In this document: piece by piece, positions 33,238 to 42,491 of the stretch
How the letters are laid out: each line of letters begins with the position of its first letter
Position numbering within the stretch: position 1 is the stretch's first letter
Assembly: GCA_002479255.1 (NCBI GenBank)
Contig: DLMJ01000049.1
Location: 62,001 to 126,000 of the forward strand
Source of the DNA: Candidatus Binatus soli
GTDB lineage: Bacteria > Desulfobacterota > Binatia > Binatales > Binataceae
DNA: 64,000 nt
Direction of reading: 5' to 3'
Made by a program: the position numbers and the translations under genes
Notes under the pieces: model-generated
The model's input: the letters and a program-made list of their open reading frames with translations, nothing else
Database searches by the model: none
Told to the model about the DNA's origin: nothing

Positions 33238-33887
33238 CGTGCCGCCGCCAACGGCCCCTGCCCGGCGAGCCAATCCAGATAGGCATCGATCATCCGCCTG
33301 ACTTGCCGCTTGCCGATCCGTTGATCGAAACCCAAAATTTGGACCAATGTGAGAGTGAAGCCGAAGCCGTTGAGAAACCATCCCGATGAGTAGGGGTCCA
33401 CGTCCGCCCGCACCACACCTTCCAACTGCCCGCGATGGATCAGCGCGGCAAAGAACCGGACATAGGCCTTGTGATTCTCCTGCAATTGACGCGTGATATC
33501 CGGATCGTCGGACTCGGCCAGCGCCTGGAATTGGATCTTGAGCTCATCAGAATGGGTTCCCAGGTTTTCCAGGTAGACGCGACCTATCCGTCTCAACGCC
33601 GACAGGCTGTTCCCGCTATCGGCCGCAACCTCCTGATGCCAGATCTCGAGGATTCGTTCTCCTATCCGCTTGAGGATCCTGATGAAGAGCGCTTTCTTGC
33701 TGGGGAAGTACTTGTAGATGGTGGGCTCGGCGATTCCCGCCTCGAGAGCGATATCCGCGGTGCCCGCCACCCGATAGTTGGAGCGGGCGAAGACCTTGGT
33801 CGCGGCGCGGAGTATCTGAAGCTCACGCTCCCCGGCCGATAGCCGAGTCCGTGCGGCGCGGGTCGCGCGTGACCGACGGTCAAGCAT
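33180..33887 (-). CDS. TetR-family transcription regulator
   Basis: A 235-residue repressor-type protein. The N-terminal helix-turn-helix reads ADIALEAGIAEPTIYKYFPSKKALF, and a helical ligand-binding domain follows, ending about RRMIDAYLDWLAG. The last 18 residues (RKNHLRGGRQGPRPLHPQ) are encoded by the 112-bp repeat and look foreign to the family. GAGG precedes the ATG. It starts 41 bases after the acyl-CoA dehydrogenase gene on the same strand, so it may regulate that operon in response to an acyl-CoA (inference). Confidence 0.92.
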   Translation of the reverse strand: MLDRRSRATRAARTRLSAGERELQILRAATKVFARSNYRVAGTADIALEAGIAEPTIYKYFPSKKALFIRILKRIGERILEIWHQEVAADSGNSLSALRRIGRVYLENLGTHSDELKIQFQALAESDDPDITRQLQENHKAYVRFFAALIHRGQLEGVVRADVDPYSSGWFLNGFGFTLTLVQILGFDQRIGKRQVRRMIDAYLDWLAGQGPLAAARRKNHLRGGRQGPRPLHPQ

Positions 33888-33928
33888 TGAGCCTCGATGG
33901 TTCCCTGTGCCCTTGGCCGGCCAATCGG

Positions 33929-35089
33929 TTAGCCTTTCGGAAGCCCCAGCACGCGCTCGCCGATTATGTTGTGCTGAATTTCACTGGTGCCGCCGGCGAT
34001 CGTGAATGCGCGCGACGCCAGCATCCGATATGACCATCGTCCCCGGTCGATCGCGTGGGGTGCGTCGGGTTCGAGCGGTCCGTAGGCTCCCAAAAGTTCC
34101 ATCGCGTAACTGTTCATCCGCAGGTTGAGTTCGCTGTTCGCCAGCTTGATCACTGAACCCTCGGGTCCCGGCGGCAATCCCTTGAGCCTGCGGGTCAGCT
34201 GGCGCAGGCCAGTGTATAACAGTGCAGTTGCCTCGCATGCAAATTGCGCGATTCTCTCGCGCACGCCGCAGTCTTCCCATGCGCACTTGCCGTGGCGATG
34301 GACCGTGTTCGCCAGCTTCACCAGCTCTCTCACCGTATCAAGTCTCTCGCCCCCGTTGAAAAGACCTGAACGCTCGAACATCAGCGTGGTGACTGCTACC
34401 TGCCATCCCTGGTTCTTCTCGCCCACGAGGTTCTCCTTGGGCGCCTTGACGTCCTCGAAGAACACTTCATTGAAGTTCGCGTCGCCGGTTATCTGCACCA
34501 GCGGCCGGACGGTCACGCCCGGGCTGTGCATGTCGACCAGGATATAACTGATGCCCTTGTGCTTGGGGGCCTCGGGGTCGGTTCGCGCGAGCAGGATACA
34601 CCAGTCGGCGCGATGCGCGTCGGAGGTCCAGGCCTTCTGGCCGTTGATGATGAAGTAATCGCCTTCCTCGACGGCGCGGGTCTGCAGCGAGGCGACATCC
34701 GAGCCGGCGTTGGGCTCGGAGTAGCCCTGGCACCAGATCTCGTCGGCCGAGAGGATCTTCGGCACGTGGCGCTTCTTCTGTTCGTCGGTACCCCAGTGCA
34801 TCAGCGTCGGACCGACCAGCATGATGCCGAGGCCGTTGACGAGCATCGGCGAATTGACCTTGGCGAGTTCCTGGTTGTAGATAAGCTGCTGAGTGATCGT
34901 AGCGCCCCGGCCGCCGTATTCCTTGGGCCAGCCGATTCCGACCCATCCCGCGGCGTGCATCTTGCGATGCCATGCCAGGCGATGTTGCCACTGGTTCCCG
35001 CCCTCCTGGTCCTTGGGCGCATTTGCCTCGAGCCAGTTGCGGAACTCGCGTCGAAACGCCTCGTCTTCGGGGCTATAGTTGAAATCCAT
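33929..35089 (-). CDS. acyl-CoA dehydrogenase
   Basis: FAD enzyme that makes trans-2-enoyl-CoA. N-terminal helices (DEAFRREFRNWLEANAP), the FAD/substrate segment WCQGYSEPNAGSDVASLQT, FIINGQKAWTSDAH, and the C-terminal AFTIAGGTSEIQHNIIGERVLGLP are all typical. The ATG at 35089 is chosen because GGAGGTCGTCG lies directly upstream. At 386 residues it is full length. It is co-directional with the TetR gene. The closest subgroup looks like the long-chain or steroid/aromatic-type ACADs with a WPKEYGG motif; the substrate is open. Confidence 0.94.
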   Translation of the reverse strand: MDFNYSPEDEAFRREFRNWLEANAPKDQEGGNQWQHRLAWHRKMHAAGWVGIGWPKEYGGRGATITQQLIYNQELAKVNSPMLVNGLGIMLVGPTLMHWGTDEQKKRHVPKILSADEIWCQGYSEPNAGSDVASLQTRAVEEGDYFIINGQKAWTSDAHRADWCILLARTDPEAPKHKGISYILVDMHSPGVTVRPLVQITGDANFNEVFFEDVKAPKENLVGEKNQGWQVAVTTLMFERSGLFNGGERLDTVRELVKLANTVHRHGKCAWEDCGVRERIAQFACEATALLYTGLRQLTRRLKGLPPGPEGSVIKLANSELNLRMNSYAMELLGAYGPLEPDAPHAIDRGRWSYRMLASRAFTIAGGTSEIQHNIIGERVLGLPKG

Positions 35090-35362
35090 CGACGACCTCC
35101 CGGCGGGCTTCACCCTCGCGCTTTGTGCTCACGCCTTGTGCTCGCGCCTTGTGCTCGCCTTTCCTTTATTAGTGAGTACTCACTATACCGCAGGGGACGC
35201 TTTTGGTCAAACGCGTTGCCCCACCGGTTCAGGCAAGACGCCGACCTGCATGGAGATGCCGTCCACTTCTGAGGGAAAATGATCCACGCGTATCCATCGG
35301 AGGCGTCGATGGCCCGGAGAGGGATTGCCGTCATGGTTCGGCGATCGCCCGCGAATGAGATT

Positions 35363-35413
35363 GATTCTCGCTATAACTATCGATTTGCTCCCAGGCGCAA
35401 CGTCGGGGATAAG
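35363..35413 (+). repeat. 51-bp direct repeat, copy 1
   Basis: Matches 35642-35692 at 46 of 51 positions; the common core is AACTATCGATTTGCTCCCAG. The 26 bases just before it (35338-35363) match 42259-42284 at 24 of 26, so parts of the repeat unit occur elsewhere. Confidence 0.85.
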
Positions 35414-35641
35414 ATGCATAGCTCGACGTGTTTTTTTCTTGACAGGGTGCAACCAACCAGATAATTTTTTTCCCGCTTTATGTATTTTTAGAATTTTCAG
35501 CCTGACCGAGTTATCGTTGTAGCGACGACATCCCGGCCACGGAGGCCGGAAGATGTCGAAGCTAGCCGCAGCTATCCGTAACCATTTCGTCGTAGTCCCG
35601 CATATCGAAGCGAAGGCTCTTTTTCTTAGAAGCCCAAGGCA

Positions 35642-35692
35642 GATTCTCGCTCCAACTATCGATTTGCTCCCAGGCGCTGTGTCGGGGATAAG
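35642..35692 (+). repeat. 51-bp direct repeat, copy 2
   Basis: Second copy of the repeat at 35363-35413, 279 bases away in the same orientation, ending GTCGGGGATAAG like the first. Confidence 0.85.
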
Positions 35693-35777
35693 TGTTGCCG
35701 TCAATAGCCCGACGACCCGACCGCCGTGCGGTGGCAATTGGTGTTGCTGTACGGTGAGCGAAGGAGGGTAGCGCGCG

Positions 35778-37481
35778 ATGCCGAACCAGAGCCCTATCGA
35801 GCGGCCGGGATTAGCAGGCAGAGCGTCTGAGGTACGAAAGCCGGGAGCACTGCTACCCATCCGCCTCACAGGTGCGTCAGCCGCTACCGGCCTGGCGATG
35901 CTGATTTGCGTGCTTCTGGCGCCGGCGGTTCAGCTGCGAGCGCAAACCGGCACGGGCGACAGCTCCAAGCCGGAAGATGAATACCATCTTGGTTATGACG
36001 CCGGTTACCAGGCGGGTTTGCGAGCGGCAAAGGAGAAGTTGGTCACTGAAGGCGGCGCGACAGGTACTTCTGGAAACCAGCCGGCTACAACACCGGAAGA
36101 TTCATCTGCGCCTCCCGCCACGGACGCTGGGAGCTCGAATGCAGCGTCGCGAATCAAATCGCTGTGGGACGACATGGTCAATCACGGCGCAGACAACCAG
36201 GACACGGTTTTTCATCATTCTCAAACCAGCCCATTTTGGCTCTCGGCGCAGGCTAACTTTATCGCGCAACTGCACCCTCGTTTTCATGCGCAGTACAGTG
36301 GCCCCAACAGCCTTGATCACGCCGAGGAGCAATCTGTCTCGCGAGTCGTGACGGTGTACACCGGATTCCAGTTCGACGACAGCACCGAATTGGTGTTGGA
36401 TGCGGAGTCGTCGGGGTGGAGCGGCCTCAGCCAGGGACTTGGGCTTGCGGGTTTCGTCGATCTCGACGTGGTGAGGAATCCGCAATTGAGCGCCGAACCT
36501 TACCTGGCGCGGATCTGGTTACACAAGGTCATCCGGTTGAGCGACGAGAACGTGGAGGGAGAGCGTACTCCCCTGTCATTGCTCACGACCCTTCCAGCTC
36601 GGCGGATCGACATTCATGTGGGCAAGGTGTCGCTGCCCGATTTTTTTGACCTCAACTCCGTCGGCAGCGACAGCCACCTACAGTTCATGAACTGGACCGT
36701 CGATAACAATGGCGCATGGGACTATGCGGCCGATACGCGTGGATACACCTATGCGATCGTGCTCGAGTACTATGATCACGATTTTGCCGCACGTTTTGCC
36801 GAGGCATTGGAGCCAACGGTCGCCAACGGCATCAACCTCGAGTGGAACCTGCAGAACGCTCATGCCGAAAACTACGAACTTGAATACGATCTGCACTTGA
36901 TTCCGGGGAAGTTTGGAGCGATCCGGGTGCTTGGCTTCACCAACTACGCAAACATGGGCGACTACCATTTCGCGATCGACCAGTTCGAGAACCAGAAGAA
37001 CAGAACACTCACGGTCCCGAATATAGAGGAACACCCCGGAACCCAGGCGCTTAAGTACGGCGTCGGACTCAACTTCGAGCAGCAGTTGAACGAACAGGTC
37101 AGGGTATTCATGCGAGCGGGCTGGAACGAAGGGCAGCATGAGTCGTGGGCTTATACCGAGGTCGATCAGACCGCGTTGTTCGGCTGGGATGTCCGCGGAG
37201 ACTGGTGGCATCGCCCAAATGACAAGTGGGGAGTCGCGTTCGTCGTAAATGGCATATCGCGCCGTCATCGGCAATACCTAGCACTGGGCGGCCTTGGGTT
37301 CCTGCTAGGAGACGGAAATCTGTCGTACGGTCCGGAAGAGATTATGGAGACCTACTACAACTTCCCGATCACGCGCGGACTGTTTGGCGCGTTCGATGTG
37401 CAGTACATTAATAATCCAGGATATAACCGCGCGCGGGGGCCCGTCATAGTGCCGGGCTTACGGCTTCATATCGAATTGTGA
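35778..37481 (+). CDS. outer-membrane porin, carbohydrate-selective (OprB-like)
   Basis: A 567-residue protein with an N-terminal hydrophobic stretch (ATGLAMLICVLLAPAVQLRAQ) that could be a signal peptide preceded by an unusually long basic leader. An acidic, Thr/Ser-rich linker follows, then about 400 residues of alternating strands typical of a beta-barrel (TELVLDAESSGWSG, GTQALKYGVGLNFEQQL, RVFMRAGWNEGQHES). The C-terminal YNFPITRGLFGAFDVQYINN and final aromatic-type strand LRLHIEL fit OprB-type carbohydrate porins. The start may really be further in. It is followed by mgtA. Confidence 0.8.
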   Translation: MPNQSPIERPGLAGRASEVRKPGALLPIRLTGASAATGLAMLICVLLAPAVQLRAQTGTGDSSKPEDEYHLGYDAGYQAGLRAAKEKLVTEGGATGTSGNQPATTPEDSSAPPATDAGSSNAASRIKSLWDDMVNHGADNQDTVFHHSQTSPFWLSAQANFIAQLHPRFHAQYSGPNSLDHAEEQSVSRVVTVYTGFQFDDSTELVLDAESSGWSGLSQGLGLAGFVDLDVVRNPQLSAEPYLARIWLHKVIRLSDENVEGERTPLSLLTTLPARRIDIHVGKVSLPDFFDLNSVGSDSHLQFMNWTVDNNGAWDYAADTRGYTYAIVLEYYDHDFAARFAEALEPTVANGINLEWNLQNAHAENYELEYDLHLIPGKFGAIRVLGFTNYANMGDYHFAIDQFENQKNRTLTVPNIEEHPGTQALKYGVGLNFEQQLNEQVRVFMRAGWNEGQHESWAYTEVDQTALFGWDVRGDWWHRPNDKWGVAFVVNGISRRHRQYLALGGLGFLLGDGNLSYGPEEIMETYYNFPITRGLFGAFDVQYINNPGYNRARGPVIVPGLRLHIEL

Positions 37482-37531
37482 AGCACCGGATAGGATAGTG
37501 TAACACTCGAACGGCTTGTGTGGAGATAGCG

Positions 37532-40243
37532 ATGGCCTCTTTTCCCAGCTCGGTTCTGCCGAAAGACATCACCCCAGCCCCCAAGCGCGACAAGGGTTTG
37601 GCCGAGTTTTCGCCCAAGCTTTCCAGAACGGCCTCGCTTGCAGCGGACCAGGCGCTGGCTGAACTCCAGAGCGGTCCGGACGGACTATCGGAAGAGGAAG
37701 CTGAGCATCGGATCGAAGTGTTCGGTCCGAACGTTGTAGCTCGTGAGCGTAGGTTCACGCGGCTAACGCTGCTGTTAAGAGCTTGTTTAAATCCCTTGGT
37801 GATCCTGCTGGTAGTTCTGGCGGTGATCTCTTTCGCAACAGCCGAGACCGGGTCTGACCTGGTCGGTGGCGGCCTGATGGTTGTTATGGTGGTGCTAGGG
37901 GTTTCTCTGCGATTCATTCAGGAAGCGCGCGCGGACGCGGCCGCCGCAAAGCTCAAGGCGATGATTCGGGTCACCGCAACCGTGGTGCGGGAGGGCAGTG
38001 CGCGCGAGATTCCACTCGCCGAGCTGGTTCCCGGCGATGTTGTAAAGCTTTCCGCGGGCGACATGATTCCGGCTGACATCCGGGTCCTGTCGTGCAAGGA
38101 CCTCTTCCTCATTCAAGCCAGCTTGACCGGCGAATCGTTTCCAGTTGAAAAGTTCGATCTTACAGAGCCATCCGACAAAAAGTCGCCGCTCGAACTCAAG
38201 AACGTGTGTTTCCTGGGCACCAGCGTCGAGAGCGGTACGGCTACCGCGGTAGTCATAGAGACCGGCCTGAAAACCTATCTCGGCACCATGGCCAGCGCGA
38301 TCACGCAGGCGCCGCCGCCGACCAGCTTCGATCGGGGCATTTCAGGGTTTACCTGGTTGATGATCCGCTTCATGGCGGTGATGGTGCCGCTGGTCTTCCT
38401 GATCAACGGCTTCAGCAAGCATCGATGGGGCGAAGCATTTCTGTTCGCGCTTGCCGTCGCGGTCGGCCTCACCCCCGAAATGCTCCCGATGATCGTCAGC
38501 GTGTGCCTGTCCAGAGGCGCGATGCTGATGTCGCGCAAAAAGGTGATCGTCAAGAGGCTCAACTCGATCCAGAACCTGGGCGCGATGGATGTGCTGTGCA
38601 CCGACAAGACCGGCACGCTCACAATGGACCACGTCATACTCGAGCAACATTGCGACGTTGTCCGGCAGGAAGACGAAGGTGTCCTGGAGCTGGCGTTCCT
38701 GAACAGCCATTTCCAGACTGGTTTGAAGAACGTTCTCGACCGCGCGGTCCTCCAGCACGGCGAGTTTCATGAGGATCTGCGGATTGCGGAGTATTCCAAA
38801 GTCGATGAGATCCCTTTCGACTTCAGCCGTAAGATGATGTCCGTGGTGGTGGCCACTCCAGCCGGAGGTCATCGTTTGATCTGCAAAGGAGCGCCGGAGT
38901 CGGTCTTCAGCCGCTGCACGCAGTTCGAGCTCGAGGGTGAGACCTACCCGATGGATCCAGTCATTCTGGAAGACCTCAAGGAAGAATACGACAAGCTATC
39001 GGCTGACGGCTTCCGCGTACTGGCTATCGCCTATCGCGATTGTGAGCCCAAGCCGGTCTATAGCAAAGAGGACGAGGAAAAGATGACCCTGAAAGGATAC
39101 ATCGCATTTCTCGATCCGCCCAAAGATACCGCGGCCCCTGCGATCGCGGCCCTGAAAACGCACGGCGTCACGATCAAAGTCCTAACCGGTGACAATGAGC
39201 TAGTATCACGGAAAATTTGCGGCGAAGTCGGACTCCATATTGACCACGTGCTGACGGGCGCAGCGATTGAGAACATGAGTGATGCTGAGTTAGCAACGGC
39301 GGCGGAAAGCACCATCTTGTTTGTTCGCCTCTCGCCCTTCGATAAGCGACGCATCATAAGAGCGCTGCAGAGCATCGGACGGGTGGTCGGGTTTGTGGGC
39401 GATGGCATCAACGATGCGCCCGCCCTGCGTGTCGCTGACGTGGGCATTTCGGTGGATACGGCGGTGGACATCGCCAAGGAGGCCGCCGACGCAATTTTGC
39501 TGGAGAAGAGCCTGCTGGTGCTCGAAGAAGGTGTAATAGAGGGGCGCAAGGTCTTTGCCAACATTCTCAAATATATCCGGATGGGCGCCAGCTCCAACTT
39601 TGGAAACATGTTCAGCGTGCTCGGCGCGAGCCTCTGGTTGCCCTATTTGCCGATGTCGCCGATCAAGATTCTGACCAACAACCTGCTCTACGATTTCTCA
39701 CAAGTGCCGATCCCAACGGATGAGGTCGATCCCGAGCAAGTCGAGAAGCCCCGTCCGTGGTCGATGAGCGAGATCGCCAGATTCATCCTCTTCATAGGGC
39801 CATGCAGTTCGGTTTTCGACTATACGACCTATCTGATGATGTGGTTCATCTTTAAGTGCGGCGATTTGGGACTGGCGCCGCCACCGGAGTTGGCCGCCCG
39901 TTTCGCCCACGCGAGTCTTGCCAATCCGGACTCGACTTATGCGGCGGCTTTGTTCCAGACGGGATGGTTCGTTGAGTCACTGCTAACTCAAACCCTGATT
40001 ATTCATGTCATCCGAACCAACAAGGTACCGTTCATCCAGAGCCGTGCCAGTTGGCAGCTGATCATGACTTCCGCGGCAATAATGTTGGTCGGGGTATGGC
40101 TGCCTTCTTCCCCGATAGGACCGTGGCTGGGCCTGGTGCCTCTTCCATTCCACTACTGGCCACTGCTGCTGCTGACGCTGTTGTTTTATGTCGTGTTAAC
40201 TCAACTGGTGAAGGTATGGCTGGTTCGCAAGAGGTGGATTTGA
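37532..40243 (+). CDS. mgtA: magnesium-transporting P-type ATPase
   Basis: P3B-type ATPase of 903 residues that imports Mg2+ at the cost of ATP. It has an N-terminal cytoplasmic region, TGES actuator motif, phosphorylation motif DKTGTLT with Asp358, the KGAPE nucleotide-binding motif, GDGINDAPALR hinge motif and about ten membrane segments. TNNLLYDFSQVPIPTDEVD in the C-terminal part is characteristic of MgtA/MgtB. The ATG at 37532 has GGAG six bases upstream; the GTG at 37520 is less likely. Whether a Mg-sensing leader exists upstream could not be seen in the 50-base gap. Confidence 0.94.
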   Translation: MASFPSSVLPKDITPAPKRDKGLAEFSPKLSRTASLAADQALAELQSGPDGLSEEEAEHRIEVFGPNVVARERRFTRLTLLLRACLNPLVILLVVLAVISFATAETGSDLVGGGLMVVMVVLGVSLRFIQEARADAAAAKLKAMIRVTATVVREGSAREIPLAELVPGDVVKLSAGDMIPADIRVLSCKDLFLIQASLTGESFPVEKFDLTEPSDKKSPLELKNVCFLGTSVESGTATAVVIETGLKTYLGTMASAITQAPPPTSFDRGISGFTWLMIRFMAVMVPLVFLINGFSKHRWGEAFLFALAVAVGLTPEMLPMIVSVCLSRGAMLMSRKKVIVKRLNSIQNLGAMDVLCTDKTGTLTMDHVILEQHCDVVRQEDEGVLELAFLNSHFQTGLKNVLDRAVLQHGEFHEDLRIAEYSKVDEIPFDFSRKMMSVVVATPAGGHRLICKGAPESVFSRCTQFELEGETYPMDPVILEDLKEEYDKLSADGFRVLAIAYRDCEPKPVYSKEDEEKMTLKGYIAFLDPPKDTAAPAIAALKTHGVTIKVLTGDNELVSRKICGEVGLHIDHVLTGAAIENMSDAELATAAESTILFVRLSPFDKRRIIRALQSIGRVVGFVGDGINDAPALRVADVGISVDTAVDIAKEAADAILLEKSLLVLEEGVIEGRKVFANILKYIRMGASSNFGNMFSVLGASLWLPYLPMSPIKILTNNLLYDFSQVPIPTDEVDPEQVEKPRPWSMSEIARFILFIGPCSSVFDYTTYLMMWFIFKCGDLGLAPPPELAARFAHASLANPDSTYAAALFQTGWFVESLLTQTLIIHVIRTNKVPFIQSRASWQLIMTSAAIMLVGVWLPSSPIGPWLGLVPLPFHYWPLLLLTLLFYVVLTQLVKVWLVRKRWI

Positions 40244-40300
40244 ACCGCCGGGTTGAAACGAAAATGGCCACTGCCTATATCGAGATCGCGCGCTAAGGCC

Positions 40301-40936
40301 ATGCGGTCGCTTTCCAGCGCCATTCGGCTTTTGGTGGTGATATCGTTCATCCTGCTGGTCGGGATCTCCGCAGTTTTGGCGCGGTCGTGGTCGTATCACT
40401 ATCATCCGGTCCCGGAGGCCACGCCGGTGGCCACTGCGACGACGGCTGCGCCCAGCGCTTCCGAGCCATCGACGGCGGAGCTCCTCAAGCGAGCTATCGT
40501 TTCGGATCTTGCCCTTTTCGCGCAGGACCGCAACCTGCAGCCCAGGACCGGGTATTCCGACCATATGAAGTACGTGACCAGCGAGCTATTACTTTTTGAT
40601 CGTATGGATTCGCCGGAAGCTCTCAGTATGTTTGCCAGCTTGAGCGGCTATTACCTCGGCGCTCCCGCGGAAAAGCTTTATCAGTGCCTGGCGCTGCGAA
40701 AAGGCAAAGCCCTCGAGCCGCAGCTGGAACGCTATCTTCACGACGGGAACCCTGAATGTATAAACGAGCTCGGCCAAGACTTCAGCAAACCGAGCGGGTC
40801 ACTAGATGGATATGCGCTTTGCTCCACCAGTCAACAGCAGGAGAAGCGCCTCACCGATTTGATCGCCAGGATTGATAATGGCGAGTCCTGTGCCGACAGC
40901 GAGCTGGCCCGAATCAGCGCCAGCGGACGCAAATGA
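40301..40936 (+). CDS. hypothetical exported or membrane-anchored protein
   Basis: A 211-residue protein with an N-terminal hydrophobic anchor (IRLLVVISFILLVGISAVLA), a Thr/Ala/Pro linker and a soluble domain with four cysteines (YQCLAL, PECINEL, YALCSTS, ESCADSEL). The spacing suggests two disulfides in the periplasm. The start ATG at 40301 has AAGG just upstream. It follows mgtA by 57 bases and may be in the same operon. Family not recognised. Confidence 0.7.
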   Translation: MRSLSSAIRLLVVISFILLVGISAVLARSWSYHYHPVPEATPVATATTAAPSASEPSTAELLKRAIVSDLALFAQDRNLQPRTGYSDHMKYVTSELLLFDRMDSPEALSMFASLSGYYLGAPAEKLYQCLALRKGKALEPQLERYLHDGNPECINELGQDFSKPSGSLDGYALCSTSQQQEKRLTDLIARIDNGESCADSELARISASGRK

Positions 40937-41335
40937 GCAGAACCGGCAGGAACGGTTTCACCCGAAGCTTCTCGGCCAATTAACCGGTCGTCGCTCTCGA
41001 CGCATACGTCGCCCCGAGATTGATGACTAACTGGCGGCAATGGCTGACCGAGTAGTTCCTGGGAAAGAGCTTCCACAATCGCGCCTTCTACCGAATCAGC
41101 TCCGACCCGAGCATTCGACAATCCCGACCAGGGCGGCCGCCAGAGGTTGTCCCGCTACCATCACAAGATGCTCGAGCTGCTGGGCGACGGCGACCGGCGG
41201 ATCAGTTCGCGATGACCGTGAGAAGCCCCGTGAAGCGATCTTTGGTTCCTCATATAACCCAATTTAACTCGGTCACGGCACCTACGGATGTATCTCGCCC
41301 GGCAAGAGAGTAAAAGATTAAAAGGAGCTTGAATA
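40937..41335. other. 399-bp stretch without a recognisable gene
   Basis: Several short frames occur but none has a ribosome site together with protein-like composition. AAAAGGAGC near 41322 is the ribosome site of the next gene; its promoter should lie in the AT-richer 41240-41310. Confidence 0.6.
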
Positions 41336-41659
41336 ATGAAATACACAGCTAATTCCGCAGTGGCTATTTGTGTTGGTATTGCGATGGTGTGGCTAGTCGG
41401 CTGTGCGCCTACTACTCATGTCACGGAAACCACGACGACCAGGGAATACGATACAACGAATCCGCCGGTGGTGGAGCCGGCGCCGGTCGCGAATTCAAGC
41501 ACGACCACGACCACCCAGTATGACAACGGCACCGTGCAGCGGACGTATACGCAGCCGGCGCCCTACGCGCCTCCGAATCAGAGCACAACCACGGTAACGA
41601 CTGATACGAATAACGGAACCGTACAGAAGCAGACCACCACGACGTATCCGTCCCCGTAA
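41336..41659 (+). CDS. small Thr-rich lipoprotein
   Basis: A 107-residue protein with a signal peptide and lipobox LVGC (Cys23). The mature part is low-complexity, dominated by Thr, Pro, Asn and Tyr, with repeated blocks (TTTTTQYDNGTVQRTY and TTVTTDTNNGTVQKQT) that show a two-fold repeat around NGTVQ. AAAAGGAGC lies upstream of the ATG. Likely anchored in the outer or inner membrane; the role is unknown. It opens the run of small membrane proteins. Confidence 0.85.
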   Translation: MKYTANSAVAICVGIAMVWLVGCAPTTHVTETTTTREYDTTNPPVVEPAPVANSSTTTTTQYDNGTVQRTYTQPAPYAPPNQSTTTVTTDTNNGTVQKQTTTTYPSP

Positions 41660-41744
41660 AGCACTCGTTGGGTACGTCGCAACCGCAGTTCGCTACGAGG
41701 ATTTTGGTGGGTCGATCTAGAGAGAAGAGACCAAGGAGAATGTC

Positions 41745-41894
41745 ATGTTGCTATTAATCATTATCTTGCTCCTGTTGTTCGGAGGCGGCGGTGGTTACTA
41801 TGGTTATAATAACTATGGTCCCACTGGAGGTGTTGTACCGATCATACTCGTCGTGCTGGTGATCTGGTTGCTGGTCGGCCGCGGCGGGCTCTGA
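41745..41894 (+). CDS. 49-residue DUF3309-like membrane peptide
   Basis: Two hydrophobic segments (LLLIIILLLLF and VVPIILVVLVIWLLVG) are joined by a Gly/Tyr/Asn turn (GGGGGYYGYNNYGPTGG). The turn followed by a second helix is the pattern of DUF3309 proteins, which occur in stress-related gene clusters. CCAAGGAGAA is ideally spaced before the ATG, so it is very likely translated. Its length puts it below usual gene-finder limits. Confidence 0.85.
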   Translation: MLLLIIILLLLFGGGGGYYGYNNYGPTGGVVPIILVVLVIWLLVGRGGL

Positions 41895-42060
41895 CGGTTT
41901 GGTTAGAGCCGGGCAGGTATCAATTAAATTCGTCGGGTTTTGTTACCCACGTAACTAAGCCGCAGGGTGTCCGGTGGACCTATTTGCCTCGCAGGCGTAA
42001 TTTAGAAGTTCGTATAGATTAGGGTCGTGATAGTCCGGAAAGTGCCCAAGGAGTACCCGG

Positions 42061-42258
42061 GTGACTTTAGTCAATATTGTTGTGATCCTGGTGGTAGTGG
42101 GTTTGGTGATGTGGCTAATCAACAGCTACATCCCGATGGCCGCGGCTATCAAGAGTTTACTCAACATTGTCGTGTTCGTGGTTGTGTTGATTTGGATTTT
42201 GCAAACGTTCGGGTTGATCGGAGCTATCCCCGGACTCAAGATGCCGGCGCTGAAGTGA
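42061..42258 (+). CDS. 65-residue membrane protein, Thivi_2564-like
   Basis: GTG start with AAGGAG nine bases upstream. Two hydrophobic helices (VNIVVILVVVGLVMWLI and LLNIVVFVVVLIWILQTFGL) with a conserved-looking NSYIPM turn between, the pattern of a small uncharacterised membrane family (Thivi_2564 type). It is 166 bases after the DUF3309-like gene. The following gap to 42491 contains a 26-base repeat (42259-42284) shared with 35338-35363. Confidence 0.8.
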   Translation: MTLVNIVVILVVVGLVMWLINSYIPMAAAIKSLLNIVVFVVVLIWILQTFGLIGAIPGLKMPALK

Positions 42259-42284
42259 TCGGCGATCGCCCGCAAATGAAATTG
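42259..42284. repeat. 26-bp repeat shared with 35338-35363
   Basis: TCGGCGATCGCCCGC followed by AAATGAAATTG matches the sequence just before direct-repeat copy 1 at 24 of 26 bases. It includes the palindrome GGCGATCGCC. Confidence 0.7.
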
Positions 42285-42491
42285 GATGTAAATCGGCAAG
42301 CAACAAATCAGCCGCCCCATAAGCGGCCATTCTTCCAGCAGCCGAGCGGCGTTCGTCGCGAGGCGATGGGCGAAAAGGCGAGCATCCGGGAGACTCCCCC
42401 CTCCCGCGGTGCTCGCCAAATATTTTCGCGCCTGGAGTCTATCGAAACAAACAACGATGCATAGCAACCCGAGGAATCAGGGGTAACAAGA

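Larger units (their letters stand above)
35090..35777. other. 688-bp gene-free stretch with a 51-bp direct repeat
   Basis: Upstream of the acyl-CoA dehydrogenase and the porin gene. It holds two 51-base direct repeats (35363-35413 and 35642-35692), TGAGTACTCACTATA (35173-35187), a partial palindrome that could be the TetR operator and promoter, and an AT-rich middle (35430-35520). A 220-codon minus-strand frame across it reads poorly and is not accepted. Confidence 0.7.

Noticed and set aside
35207..35869. 220-codon minus-strand frame across the 35-kb gap
   Set aside because: Composition is poor, it contains the translated direct repeat twice (IPDxAPGSKSIV) and it overlaps the start of the porin gene. 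The repeat explains the open frame.
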